Of a stretch of 64,000 nt of DNA, positions 25,273-36,036 are shown piece after piece. The notes beneath the pieces are model-generated. The model was not told the DNA's origin. It made no database searches and saw only the letters and a list, made by a program, of their open reading frames with translations. How positions within the stretch are numbered: position 1 is the stretch's first letter; every line of letters starts with the position of its first letter. The translations under genes were made by a program, and so were the position numbers. This DNA is from Thermothielavioides terrestris NRRL 8126. Taxonomy: Eukaryota; Ascomycota; Sordariomycetes; Sordariales; Chaetomiaceae. Location: NCBI RefSeq assembly GCF_000226115.1, contig NC_016462.1, forward strand, positions 868,001-932,000, in the 5' to 3' direction.

Positions 25273-25765
25273 TAAAAGGGAGGCCGTTTTAAACGATTTA
25301 GGTAACGAGCAACACTTTAATCGAATTAGCTATTAGCTTAACGACTAGGGCATTAGCTATAGCTCGTTATAATATTAAGACCAATTTTAGTCTCTTTGCT
25401 AGCAGTTCCTTTATATCGTTATAGCAGTTATATTTACTAGCGAGATAGGCTAAGGGAGTACTTATTATAGTAGCCTTAAAGAGTCTATCGTAGTATTTAT
25501 AATACTAGGATACCTCTCTTGCCTTGCTATTAGTAGCCTCGATAAGGAAGCTCCTATAGTTAGCGATCTACGATTTCTAGGGCCTCTTCTTAGCTAGCTA
25601 GTCTTCTAGGATATACTGCTTACCACGTAGTACGACCTTGGGCTATTCGACGATAGAGTTATAGGGCAGTTCTTCGACCTTAGTGCTAGCCAACGTTTCT
25701 AACTGCTTAGCAACGCTTAGGCGGCTACGTAGTATATCTATTAGGCCTATAGAGGTCTCAGGCAT
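25259..25765 (-). pseudogene. hAT transposase, N-terminal part, RIP-inactivated
   Basis: The minus-strand frame begins at a possible ATG at 25,765 (reads MPETSIGLIDILRSRL) and continues to 25,259 with RIP-type TAG stops. The segment reading EVS-YYKYYDRLFKA then LAYLASKYNC resembles the N-terminal zinc-finger-like region of fungal hAT transposases with some cysteines changed. Its last residues (PFIVVED) join in the same frame to the piece starting at 5,550, giving a continuous hAT segment once one copy of the duplication is removed. Confidence 0.72.
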
Positions 25766-26080
25766 CGCTATAGCTATAGCACTTGCTAGGGTAGTCGGTT
25801 GGCTCAGTTAGAGAGCTAGCGATACGATACGACTCTATAACTAGCTCCGTTTGTATACTAAGGCTAGAGAGTGGAAAAAAACGGGGCGGTTGGTGGTGGC
25901 TATGGTAGCTGGCTAGGCTGGGCTAGGCGGGCTGAGAGGCATCTTACGAAGCACTGACCAATATGCGGTCTTGGCAAATATTTACAAGTAAATAAGTCAA
26001 ATCTAGGCCTAGGATTGATTGCTAACAGGGCCGAATTGCCTTGAATTGCATTGAATTGGATTGAATTGAATTGGGTGGAT

Positions 26081-26100
26081 TTGAATTGTTGGGAGCCTTG
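26081..26100 (-). repeat. hAT right terminal inverted repeat
   Basis: Reverse complement starts CAAGGCTCCCAACAATTCAA and matches the left repeat at 19 of 20 bases. Confidence 0.85.
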
Positions 26101-26108
26101 CTTCTTTT
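26101..26108. repeat. 8-bp target-site duplication, right copy (hAT)
   Basis: CTTCTTTT, identical to 3,147-3,154. It marks the right limit of the nested complex. Confidence 0.88.
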
Positions 26109-27714
26109 GAGCATATTCGTCCCAGCAGTACCACCTTTTCTCTCATCCGGACCGTCTCAGAATCACTCTAAGAACTACTATAATACAAACTTAAGAATGC
26201 TGATCAACGAGTCGCCGTTCCGCATGTATTGCCGCGGGGTCATGAACGGCGTGCTTCACCATCACCCTTCTCTCACAAAAACTGTTGTATATAACACTCT
26301 GACGAAGAGGAACCACGCCTTCAAAAGGGTAGGACATGCGCCAAGCCGCCTACACTCCGTCAGATTCTAGTTCTGCATGCAACCATCCGGGACGAACATT
26401 CGGCATGCGCACCAGGACCCGAAAGCTCAACTCGATCCAACCTCGACTCATTCAGGCCTCATCTTTTTCTGCTCAACTCTAGCGCGGGATCAAACACACA
26501 ACGACACAAACACACGCCTGATAATTCACCCGTCCGCATGCACTGGCACACTCTGAAAGCCCCACCCGACGACGCAGCACACACACCCAACCAGCCACGA
26601 CCAACACCAGCATACGCCTGCCATGTAGAAGACGTAGGAGGAAAACAAGCTCAACCCAGCCGATGACAAACCCATTGATGCTTGGGATACTTACCCAATG
26701 TTCGCGTTCATTCATTTCAGAGCACCACCACCACCACCACCACCACCACCACCACCACCAGCACAAGCACAACCAACGTACCGCGTAATATGTACATACT
26801 TATACATCTAAGTAAGCCCACATACGTAGTATGTCCATGTATGCCCATTCATGAGGCTCAAAACTAACCCGTCCATACCCACAACCTCAGACCTTTCTCA
26901 CCCATACCGCAACCAACACCATGGTACTCCCCCTCCCACCAGCTCACAGCCCCCCGTGAAGAGCAAGAGAGAAATACCATGGTTAGTATGTGTGTGTCGA
27001 GTTCGCATCACCACTCCGTCCCCATCAGTTCATCTTGATCGAGACACACACACATACAAAAAGAACCCAGAACGCACGCAACCTCGCCCTCCCCTGGCAA
27101 GCCAACCACAGCAACAAACTCATGAAAAACACAAAAATGCGGCGAGACCATGATAGATACCAGTTTAGGCAGGCAGTCAAACATGTATTCCGTTTCGTTC
27201 CTTCATTTCGTAGCATCATGTGTCACTCTGCACCAGCAGCAACCCGCAAACCGCAACCACACCGGCACCCGGCAACCTTGCACCTTGCACCTGCTGTACC
27301 CGGACGGAAGAAATGACCCAACCCGCCCAATCCACAGACTGAACCTAGTGTACCACCCAGCGACTCCTTATTCCCGGAGTAGATGATACGAAAGAGCAAA
27401 AAGAGAAAAGAAAAGAAAAAGAGACGACGATGATGCTGTGGAAGTCCCCTAACTCCTAACTACCTAGGTAGGTACCTAAGACCGGCCTCCGAACCGCCGC
27501 TGGTAGGTAGTTGAAAAACGGGAGGGCGGAAAAAAAGAAGGCCCAGTATGTCCCCAAAGTCCAGAGGCAGTGACTACTCATACATTCCAACAAACTTCCG
27601 CGGGTTATGTCGGGCGATCGATCGGGCAAGGTAGACGGGGTTGGCTGTATCAAATCTCATTCTCTCTCGTGACTGAGTCCGAGAGGGAGAGGTAGTAGGA
27701 GGAGGGGTGCAGAT
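26109..27714. other. intergenic between TE cluster and SCD6
   Basis: Normal-composition DNA with no recognisable gene. It includes a trinucleotide microsatellite (next entry) and the partial palindrome CTACCTAGGTAGGTACCTA at about 27,461-27,479. The part nearest 27,714 should hold the 3' UTR of the SCD6 gene, which ends at 27,715 on the minus strand. Confidence 0.5.
26723..26760 (+). repeat. (CAC)n microsatellite
   Basis: Nearly 13 uninterrupted CAC/CCA units. The minus-strand frame over it gives a poly-Trp run and is clearly not a real protein. Confidence 0.9.
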
Positions 27715-29847
27715 TTACTGCGCCGTGGGCTGGGCCTCGCGCGGGCGGTAGCCGCCATGACCACCGCCGCCGCCGCCGCCGCTGCCGCGCCCACCACGGA
27801 AGCCGCGGCCCCGACCGCCACGGCCGCGCCCGCGTCCGCCGCGGTAGCTGCGGTAGCCTCCGTCGACGCTGCTCTGGCCGAAGGTCTCGATGTTCTTGCG
27901 CGTCTCCTCGCCGCGCCACTCGCGGCCGCCGAGCTTCTGCCCGGCGTGCTCGCGGTCCTTCATCTCGCTCGAGATGTTGTCGAAGAACGACTTGGCCTTG
28001 TTGTACGCCGGCTCGACCGGCGCGGGCGCATCGGCCGCGGACTCGGGCGTGATCACCTCGCCCGATTGCCCTTCCGTGAGCGGCGACCCCGCGATGGCCT
28101 CCTTGGCGATGTCCTGCTTGTTAAACTTGGCATTGGCCGACGCGAAGTCGAAGTCGGTGTCCGGGACCTCGACCTTGGCGGGAGCACGGGAGCCGCGACC
28201 CCGGGTGCCGCGGTTCGCTTGCTGGCTCGCACGAGGGGCGTTGAACCTCATTTCCTCCACCTTCTTGGTCAGGTTGTCGACACCGTTTGCCTCGGCCTGC
28301 TGCAACGTAGCCGAGTTGTCGAGTCTGGCCATGGCAACCGCCACAGCTTCCTTCGCAGCTTGGGTGGCGTCCCTCAAAGCGGCAGCAGCGGCCGCAGCAT
28401 TGGTCTTCTCGGGAGCCGGCTTGGGCGTAGCTTGAGGAGCCTGAGCGGCCTTGGCGGTGAGAGCAGCCGGCAGAGGCACTGCAGGCAGGATCTGTGCGGG
28501 GCGGCTGCTCTTCGGCCCCGTAGGGATGGTCTTGGCTGGCTCCCGTGTTGCCTGAGTCGGAGCGTGGCTGGCCAGCGATGCGGCTGTCGCCTTGACTTCC
28601 TCCACTGTCGGTTTCGAGTCTACGGGCGGGGGCGGTGCAGGCGCCGCGGCCGGCTGGTTGGGCGCCTGGCTGACTGGCTTGGGTTGAGGGGCGAGCCCCG
28701 CTTGTTGGGAGGGTGTCACCGGCTTCTTATCTGCCGAAGGCCCAATCGGCGCCGGCTTTTGCGTAGGTCCCTGATTGCTCGGGGTCTGGTTTGCGGATTG
28801 ACGACCTTGTCCGGGAGCGCCGGGGGCCGCCGGAGCTCCAGCAGCAGCCTGACCGCCTGGGCCACCGGGTGCACCTGGATGACCACCAGGGCCGTGCTGA
28901 AATTGATAGGGGTTCCAAGGATTGTGGCCCATGGGCGGGAATTCCTGGCCCGGCGGAAACCAACCCGGGGGCGGATAAGGCATGCCACCGAACGGCGCAG
29001 GACCAGGGCCGCCGGCGCGGCCCCAGCCTCCTCCCATGGGTGGCGGGGGAAAGTAACCGAAACCCGGCGCGCCGGGCGGCGGGCCCTGCTGGTTCTGAGG
29101 ACCCGGGTGGCCAATGGGACCTTGCGGGCCTTGAGGGCCAGGAGGACCGGGGGGACCTGGGGGTCCTGGAGCGACATTGTTGTGTCGGGGTCGGGCCTTA
29201 GGATGCGGAGGTTAGCGACTGGTACCGCTTGAAAGCGAACTTCTGAGCTAGAAAATAGTGTTGCGGCCACAAGATCAGAAGGAAGGCAACGGAGGTCTCA
29301 ACATTGTTTTGTTTGCGCATTTCAGACAAGCAAAGTTTTACATCCGTAATGGTTCATCATGATAGGGCCGACTGGGGCGGGCGGAGAAAGGGAGCAGGCG
29401 AGACTTACTCCAAGAATCGCGGGATCGTTCGGCACGGCGGGTGGCTTCTCTTCCTTCACGGGCGCGGGGCCTTCTTCAATCCTCAGGTCCTTGACATCGG
29501 TGCCGCGGAATACGATGTATTCGTAGAGCTGGTCCGACGGCGGGACGTATTCGTCGGGATTGTGCTTCCGATCCTCGGTGCCGAAGGACCGCACGTTCTC
29601 GAGGGAAACGGTCGAGTCATCCGAGTTGATGCTGTGCAGGATGCCGACATATCTGCAGAGAGGCTTTGTTTAGTTGGGCCAGCGCGACCAAGGGAGGGAG
29701 GGCGGAAGCGCAATTGCCACCCACCGAATGTCGCTCCGCGATATGAGAGATATCCTAGATCTGCAGCATGATAGGTGGTTAGCAGACGGTCGGCCCGCGA
29801 GAAAAGTGCACATCGGCCCGCAGAACGAACCCGAGAAATTCGGACAT
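27715..29847 (-). CDS. SCD6: Scd6/LSM14 (Sum2) mRNA decapping and translation repressor
   Basis: Predicted 592-residue P-body protein that binds mRNA and eIF4G/decapping factors to repress translation. Exons: 29,847-29,831, 29,760-29,725, 29,652-29,409, 29,196-27,715; all joins keep frame. The start MSEFLG and following SRISLISRSDIRYVGIL are a typical LSm14 N-terminus (residues 1-85, including SFGTEDR and EYIVFRGTDVKDL). The centre is Pro/Ala/Gln-rich. The FDF motif (DTDFDFASANAKF) is near residue 447, the FFD box (YNKAKSFFDNIS) near 500, the TFG box (NIETFGQ) near 537, followed by an RGG-rich tail to about 580. Odd features: a collagen-like run of Gly-Pro triplets just after the LSm domain, and an atypical GTTCGT donor for the first intron. 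It is transcribed in the same direction as the membrane protein gene upstream. Identification is firm; the first two small exons are inferred from homology. Confidence 0.92.
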
Positions 29848-30557
29848 GGTGGCCGATCAGAGACGGCTGATTCTGTGGTGACGAAATGCAAGCTCGGTTC
29901 GAAGCAGGAGGCGCGGTGGCGGAAAATTCAGGCGGAGTATCGCAGAAGTAGGAAAAGGAAATGAGACTGCGCAGATTCCTCCTCCCCGGAAGACAGTTCC
30001 AGCGGGCTAGCACGTTGTTCCGGAACACGCGCAGCGCACCGTTGCCCTGTTGTGCTTGTGTGTGTTCTTGTTGCTTGGAGGTCGGGGAAAGAGAGGCGCA
30101 GCTCAGCAGATCAGGTTGCACACAACCTATGAAAATTCAACAAACTTCAGCCTCCTTCTTTTTCGCGAGAGTTCGCGCCAAACCCGATCAATCTGTGCGC
30201 GGCTGGCACCTGGTATTTCAGACCCCGCACCAGCCACAGTGCGTGCCACGACGGCCACGGTGGGCCTCACAAGCACGGATACCACGGAACAGAGAACCCT
30301 TTCATTGAACTTGCCCGGCCCAATTTGAACAGTGCTAAGTTCCCGCATGGTCAGGCAGCTTTCAGCAGCATCTATCAACCGTTGTTCAAGCTTGTTCATG
30401 CAATAAAAACACGAAATCCAAAGCGCCCAAGTCCTGCCTTTTTCTGTTTTACACTGATCTAGAGGACACCCGGCACCGCTTTCTTCTTGACCTGCCTGCT
30501 CCCGAAGAAATCCAAAACACCCCGCGCCAAAGATGATTAAGTCCGCCAGAGTGCTCA
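29848..30557. other. intergenic, SCD6 promoter side
   Basis: Roughly 700 bp between the 3' end of the membrane protein gene and the SCD6 start. It must contain the SCD6 promoter and 5' UTR. No conserved site or small gene is recognisable. Confidence 0.5.
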
Positions 30558-32393
30558 CTAACCGATATTATAGCCTGACAGAAGTGGCTGGGTGCTCTGC
30601 GTGCTGTAGCCGGAGCGTCCCGAACGGCCAGATCTGCCCGAATATGCGCTGTTCAAGCTGTTTTGGCTCGACCGGTTCTGCGCCTGGTGCGCCTGCTGAG
30701 CCCACTGGCTATGGTACGGGTGCAGAGACGTGAACCCAGGGGAATATACGGTCGGCGTGGTGGGTGACGGGCTGAGGTTACGCAGCTCGGTCGGCGCCGC
30801 GCTGGCCCACGCTGGCCCGGGGTGGCGGCCGTCGTGCTGGCCGCCGTACAATCGGGTCTCGCTGGGCTCGGGGAGCGGGTGCGTGCTCGTGCCGGTGTAG
30901 CCCGGGTAGACCGCGTCCTTCTCGCCCCAATACATGCACCCCGACGGGGCCCATTCGTCGACGATGTCGACGATGGTCTGCACGTGGCCGTACGACGGCG
31001 GCAGGTAGCCGCCGGGGCGCCACAAGGAGAGCAGCAGCCCGAAGACGGCCGCGGCCAGGGAGAAGCCGGCGAAGTAGAAGATCTGGGGTGGCTGCATGTT
31101 GACGCCGAGCCGGAACTGGAGGTTGATGGCGAGACCGAACATCCAGTGGACCCCGGCTTTGAGGGCGAACAAGAAGAGCGTCCGCCACGACGTGCAGGCG
31201 GCGAGGATGGAGTTGTAGTGCCCGTTGGTGCCTTTCGGTCCGATGAGGGCACGGTACACTTTCTCGTCGCGGGCCAGGTTGACGATCAGCTCCGCGCAGT
31301 GCAGAGACAGCGTGACGACAGATTGGAAACCCATAATGAGGAAAACGGCGCCCACGGTCCCGGCTGTCCCATTCGACGCGCTCCAGCCGACATTGAGCAC
31401 CGAGGTGCCATCGGTGCACTGGTGGGTGCGGCAGTTCGTGTCAATGTTGCCGGTAAACACCGGGAGGAGCGACCACGACCGTCCCAAGACGCCCTTTCGG
31501 GCGTCTCGCAGGATGTAGGCGTATACCCCACCGCCCCAGATGCCGCTTAGGATCGGCAGTGCCCACAGAAGGGCCAGGATCCAGCGCACGTGGGGGTGTG
31601 CCGTGATCATGGGCCGCTGCCTCGGTATTGGCTTGTACAACCCGGGGATTTTCTTGGTGAGGTGGACGCCCATCATACACCTTCCGACCCGCCGCACCAC
31701 GCGGTGTCCGTCGTGCTCGTACGTGCAGGCCAGGGCGACGTCGAGCGGGTTGGAGCTCCAGGTCGGGATGTCCGTTTGCGCCAGGGCCCAGTTCGTGATG
31801 ATGGCCTGCAGCAAGAAGCCGCCCCCCAGGGTGAAGAGCGCGATGGAGTTGATGTGGACGCCGTTGACGTCGGCGTTGTCGTAATCCTTGCCCAGCAGGC
31901 GCGCCAGCTGGGGGTTCAGGCTCAAGAAAATGAGCGATGTTGATCCATAGGAGAGGACGATACCGGCCAGGTAGATGGCGTTGGGGATGGCGCTGTTGGG
32001 GCGGTTGCGTTTCGCCGAGGTGAGAAGGCGCAGATTCGAGTTGAAGTCGAGTTTGCCTTCCCGATGTAATGACCAGCGGAGGGAGCAGGTATGGATGTAA
32101 CCCATGCTGTCGTTAAGCAGCGTCACTGAAACAGGTCGGTCTGTCAGTCAGGGAAGCCCTGGACGGCTGGGAGGAAGAGGCGGTTACCGACCGAAGATAT
32201 TCAGTCCCAAGGGCAGCACCTCCCGCCAAGTGTCGGACATGCTGATATGAGCGGCGTTCCCATCTCGGAGCTCGCCGTAGAGATAGATGCCCCCCGCGAG
32301 CAGCGCGCTCATTCCGGCAATCCAGCTCACCACCAGGCCGCACACGCACCACGCTTTCGTCAAGACACTGTCGTTATGCTTCCGGGGCGCCAT
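30558..32393 (-). CDS. uncharacterised fungal multi-pass membrane protein
   Basis: Predicted 589 residues in two exons (32,393-32,192 and 32,125-30,558). The 66-bp intron uses a weak donor G|GTCGGT, chosen because the stronger GTAACC four bases on leads to stops. The protein starts MAPRKHNDSVLTKAWCVCG. Hydrophobic segments are visible at about residues 15-38, near 55-70, 115-135, 155-175, 240-265, 310-330, 370-395 and 405-430. A loop around residues 270-310 is Cys- and Asn-rich (TNCRTHQC). The last 110 residues are Ser/Gln/Tyr-rich and probably cytosolic. I recognise no catalytic motif. The overall plan, with a short N-terminal exon, an LGLNIFG loop and many helices, resembles large families of uncharacterised ascomycete membrane proteins (DUF6536-like). 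That link is inference. Confidence 0.72.
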
Positions 32394-33660
32394 GGCAGGC
32401 GCGCCAGCCCCATCTCCTGCGCCACCAGGTGGTGGGGAGAGGAAAGAGAGGATGAGAAGCAGCAGTCACAGAAGACAACGAGACTCAAGGACGGAGGCGC
32501 ACCCTGTGGAATCGAGTACCTGCGCGAGAGCAGAGCCTCGCCATCTTTTGAGCCTCCTCTGCCGCCAGGGGTTCATGCTGCAGCGACAGGGGTCATTTTC
32601 AGCCTCCCCAGGCTCCCTCACGAGAAAGGGAGGAAATCTGAAGGGGAAAAGCCTAACCGCACCACCACCCAACGCCACCGCAGGCTAACTTAGCGGGCAC
32701 CATGCAGAGGGACAGGCGACAACGCGAGATCCACTCAGCTGCACCGCCAAGCGCAGGCTGGATGGACCGCGCTGAGCGGATGCACAGGGCAACATTCCGG
32801 CTTCGAATGGCAAGGAAACGGCTTCTTTCATCGCTCGACGCAGTTGGGTCAATCGGAGGCCTTTGTCAAGGGGCTGTGTTGTTGGTCTCAACCGTCGCTC
32901 GTCCTGCTCGGCCTCCCGGCACCTGAAGTGGATGCGCTGCCCTCAATTGACCAAGGGACATTGCGGTTTGTCAACCAGAACTGGAATTGCACTCGCGTCA
33001 CTACGAACGGTATCAAAGGGGTGGAGGGAGGAGGTGCTGTAACTATTGTATTCGTATGTATTCCGTACATACATTACATACACAGCAGTGCCTGATACAC
33101 CACTTCCTGTACGCTGAAACGAACACCATGGCATGCCAGTCCGTCTAGGAAGTTGATTTCGGCCATGCTAGGTGGGAACTGTAGAGCATCTTTATGCTTT
33201 ATTTTCCGTCTTCGTTCTTACTTCATCCTTCCACGTTCACTTCCCCCTCCGATTATCTCCGCCGCTTTTGTCGTTTTTATTTCACTTTGGTTCTTGTTGT
33301 CTTGTATCCTGAGTGGGGTCCGTGCTCGTCTCCCCACCGGAGCCCTTTTTGTTGCTCTGACTCCCTCGGCGTATCAGCGATGTTGTCATTTGGCGTTCCG
33401 ATATACAGCGAATTGCCGTATCTTAACGCTGGGTCTGGACGGATTTGTGGGTGATGGCTTTTCCATCAGATCTTTGAACGTGACGCTTATTCAACCTCCC
33501 AGAACGTGCAACCGAGGGTCTTGATTCTGCAGCGCTGTTGCTCTCGAAATTGCCCCTCCATTACACAACCCCACCACCTAACTGCATCATCTCACTCTCA
33601 CTTGTCGCCTGTCACTTGAATCCGAACCTCAACCCCCGGCCACCTCAAAACAAAACCGCC
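32394..33660. other. divergent intergenic region
   Basis: About 1.27 kb separating two genes transcribed outward (membrane protein on minus, RQC1 on plus), so it must hold both promoters. A pyrimidine-rich stretch precedes the RQC1 start, as is common in fungal promoters. Small frames at 32,247-33,524 have no homologous look. Confidence 0.5.
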
Positions 33661-36036
33661 ATGGCCAGCAGACAGCTCCGCAAGCTCCGCAAGCAGCAGG
33701 AGCTGCTAAGCCTGCAGAATGAGACTGGCGACAGGAGCGATGAATCCGACGACGAGCTCATCGTGGCAAAGCCTCGTGGCAACATGTTCTCGGGCTTTGC
33801 GGCTCTAGGCGATGCCGGTGATGATGGCGATGATGGCGATGATGGCAGCGATGGCGGCGACAAAGGGCGCAAGGAGAGCGAGTCTGACGATGCTGCGTCT
33901 CCCCCAGCGCATCAGGAGCAGGCCAGCAGGCAAGAAGAGCCTGCCAAGAAGAGCAAGAAGAAGTCGTCCAAGAAGAAGAAGAAGAAAGGCAAGCAGGCCG
34001 AAACGCCAGCTCCAGCCCAGGATGAGCGCGAGTCCGTGGACGAGATTGACCGGGTGCTGGAAGAGCTCAGGCTAGAAGCGCAGCCGCCGGGAGGCCCGGC
34101 CAGGGGCGCGCCAGCAGCAGGCGAACCGACCAACGGGCTCAACGAGCTCCTGCGCATCAACTTCCAGCATCTCAAAGCCGTGAACGAGATGCGTAGGCTC
34201 TTTGGGAAGGCGATGGATGTGGCTGAAGTCGAGGAGCGGACGCAGGACAGGCAGCATCGGACACTACCACAACATATGGACCTCGAAACCTTCCTCAGCG
34301 CTCGGGCAGCCCATCCCGGCCTGGGGCCGGGTGGCAACAAGGGCATGTTCGACACCGTCCTGCGCGCAAACCCATTCATCGACGGCAAGAAATCGTGGCC
34401 CCGCAGCACCGCCCAAGGGCTGAAGATGGTCCGCATCACAGAAGCGTCGTCCGGCGAAGTGGAGTTCGCCTACGCCCACGACAAGACATACGAGGACTTG
34501 GAAGCCAGCTTTTTCGGCCTGGTCCAGATGTACGACCCCATGCAGATCGTCTACTTCTTGCACCGGTACCCGTACCACGTCTCCTCGCTCATCCAAGTGA
34601 GCAAGGTCGCCAGGCAGGACCAGAACTCTGCGCTCGCAGCCGACCTTATCGAGCGCGCGCTCTTCACGTTCGGCCGAGCCACCCTCAGCGAGTTCCGCAA
34701 GAAACTGGAAAAGGGACAGGCCCGGATGAGCTTTGCCAGGCCCGAGAATCGGCAGTTCTACCTGGCCGGCCACAATCTCATTCAGAAGCTGGTTTTGAAG
34801 GGCACCTACCGGACGGCGCTGGAATGGGCCAAGCTCTTGCTGAGCATCAACCACAGCGACCCCTACGCCATGATCAACTGGATCCACGTGCTCGCCATAC
34901 GCGCCCGCGAGGCACAGTGGTTCATCGACTTCTGCAACTCGGGCATCCTCGACAGCGAGGACGACAACGCCGATGGCAAAATCCCAGCGGGCGCCTATGC
35001 TAAGCAAACCCTGCCGCTCGCCTATCTCCAACTCAAGGACCTCGAGACCGCCAAATCCACGCTCATCAAGGGCATGGAAACCCTGCCCTGGGTCTACTGC
35101 GCCCTCTTCAGCGCGCTCAACCTCGACACGCCCAGGTCCGTCTGGGGCAACCAGCCGCGCGACATCGACGAGCAGCTGCACACGGAGCTCTACATACACA
35201 TGGCCAAAGACCTCTGGAACACGCCGCAGACCATATCGCTGCTCAAAGACGCCGCCGCCGCCGCCGCGCGGGTCGACGACCCGTGGGAGCTCCCGCGCGG
35301 GGCGCCCGTCTCCCTCGCCACGGCGCGCTTCGTCTACCTGGACAACACGCCGGCGCTGATGGTGGCCGTGCCGCGGCAGATGCTGCACGCGGCGCCCAAC
35401 TTCGACTTCGACCCGCTGCCGCCGCCGCTGGCCGAGAACGTCTTCTCCAGCGAGGCGCAGCGGCGGCCGTGGCTCGCCGTCGACCACGACGCCGCGCGCG
35501 CCGCCTTCTTCGCCGGCGCCGGCCGCGAGGCGGACGAGATGCGCGCCGCCGCCGCCAGGCTGATGGAGGAGCTGCGGCTCGAGGTCGAGGAGCGCGAGGA
35601 GCGGCTGCGGGGGAGGTTGGGGGGAGGAGCAGGCGAGCATGGCGGCGGCGCTGGCGGTGACGTTGGGGAGGACGACGACATCGGGGAAGGTCCCGACGCG
35701 CCGCAGGACCCTCGGGACCAGAGAGGCGGCGCCGAGCAGCCGGAGGGCGATGGTGGGCGCGTGCGGAGGTTTGTGCGGCTGCCGCCCGAACCGGGACTGC
35801 TGAATTACCTGTCGTACCTCATGAACGGGACCGAGATGGAGATTGTGGACCCCGACGAGGAGTTTCAGGTGCCTACGGGTATGCCTGGCGGCTGGGGCCA
35901 AGGGGATGGTTGGGAGGAGGAAGAGGATGATTGGGGCCAGGACGAGTTTGAGGGCGTCGATGATTTCGAGGGGGGCGGCGGGCACGACGAGGAGGAGGGC
36001 AGTGAGCGTGGTGAGGAGGCGGCCGGAAGGCAGTAG
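33661..36036 (+). CDS. RQC1: Tcf25/Rqc1, ribosome quality control complex subunit
   Basis: 791 residues, one exon. In yeast, Rqc1 works with Ltn1 and Rqc2 on stalled 60S subunits to ubiquitinate nascent chains; the human homologue is TCF25. The start MASRQLRKLRKQQELL in a good context (CCGCCATGG) is the family's typical basic N-terminus; the frame is open 41 codons upstream but the upstream part is not conserved in character. Residues about 85-125 are acidic then strongly lysine-rich (SKKKKKKGKQ). The conserved Tcf25 domain runs from about residue 240 to 700, with ASFFGLVQMYDPMQIVYFLHRYPYHVSSLIQVSKV and SINHSDPYAMINWIHVLA-type helices. The C-terminus is acidic and Gly-rich. The 573-residue frame on the opposite strand is an artefact of GC-rich coding DNA. 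Confidence 0.93.
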   Translation: MASRQLRKLRKQQELLSLQNETGDRSDESDDELIVAKPRGNMFSGFAALGDAGDDGDDGDDGSDGGDKGRKESESDDAASPPAHQEQASRQEEPAKKSKKKSSKKKKKKGKQAETPAPAQDERESVDEIDRVLEELRLEAQPPGGPARGAPAAGEPTNGLNELLRINFQHLKAVNEMRRLFGKAMDVAEVEERTQDRQHRTLPQHMDLETFLSARAAHPGLGPGGNKGMFDTVLRANPFIDGKKSWPRSTAQGLKMVRITEASSGEVEFAYAHDKTYEDLEASFFGLVQMYDPMQIVYFLHRYPYHVSSLIQVSKVARQDQNSALAADLIERALFTFGRATLSEFRKKLEKGQARMSFARPENRQFYLAGHNLIQKLVLKGTYRTALEWAKLLLSINHSDPYAMINWIHVLAIRAREAQWFIDFCNSGILDSEDDNADGKIPAGAYAKQTLPLAYLQLKDLETAKSTLIKGMETLPWVYCALFSALNLDTPRSVWGNQPRDIDEQLHTELYIHMAKDLWNTPQTISLLKDAAAAAARVDDPWELPRGAPVSLATARFVYLDNTPALMVAVPRQMLHAAPNFDFDPLPPPLAENVFSSEAQRRPWLAVDHDAARAAFFAGAGREADEMRAAAARLMEELRLEVEEREERLRGRLGGGAGEHGGGAGGDVGEDDDIGEGPDAPQDPRDQRGGAEQPEGDGGRVRRFVRLPPEPGLLNYLSYLMNGTEMEIVDPDEEFQVPTGMPGGWGQGDGWEEEEDDWGQDEFEGVDDFEGGGGHDEEEGSERGEEAAGRQ

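Larger units (their letters stand above)
3155..26100 (-). mobile_element. hAT DNA transposon relic, host of a nested TE cluster
   Basis: The outer ends are 20-bp terminal inverted repeats (3,155-3,174 and 26,081-26,100) matching at 19 of 20 positions and starting with CAAGG, a common hAT start. They are flanked by a perfect 8-bp duplication. The hAT's own sequence is 3,155-5,550 plus 25,273-26,100, about 3.2 kb, a normal size for an autonomous hAT. Everything between is later insertions. Subterminal ATTGAATTG-type repeats occur at both ends (3,196-3,250 and 26,030-26,085) and could be transposase binding sites. The transposase runs on the minus strand and is full of RIP-type stops. Confidence 0.88.

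Noticed and set aside
3400..25900. centromere-like or CRISPR-like AT-rich repeat block
   Set aside because: The AT-richness is explained by RIP of identifiable transposons. No regularly spaced direct repeats with unique spacers are present; the only regular array is the contiguous 40-bp tandem repeat.
26479..26772. frame with a poly-tryptophan run
   Set aside because: It is simply the minus strand of the (CAC)n microsatellite.
27757..29232. 491-codon open frame opposite SCD6
   Set aside because: It mirrors the GC-rich SCD6 coding exon. The product is Arg/Ala/Leu-rich with no domain, while the minus strand encodes clear FDF and TFG motifs.
33153..33524. 123-codon frame upstream of RQC1 with hydrophobic stretches
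   Set aside because: It lies in the probable promoter/5' UTR with no homology signal; likely chance.
34264..35985. 573-codon open frame opposite RQC1
   Set aside because: Antisense shadow of a conserved gene; low-complexity Val/Arg/Leu composition with no motif.
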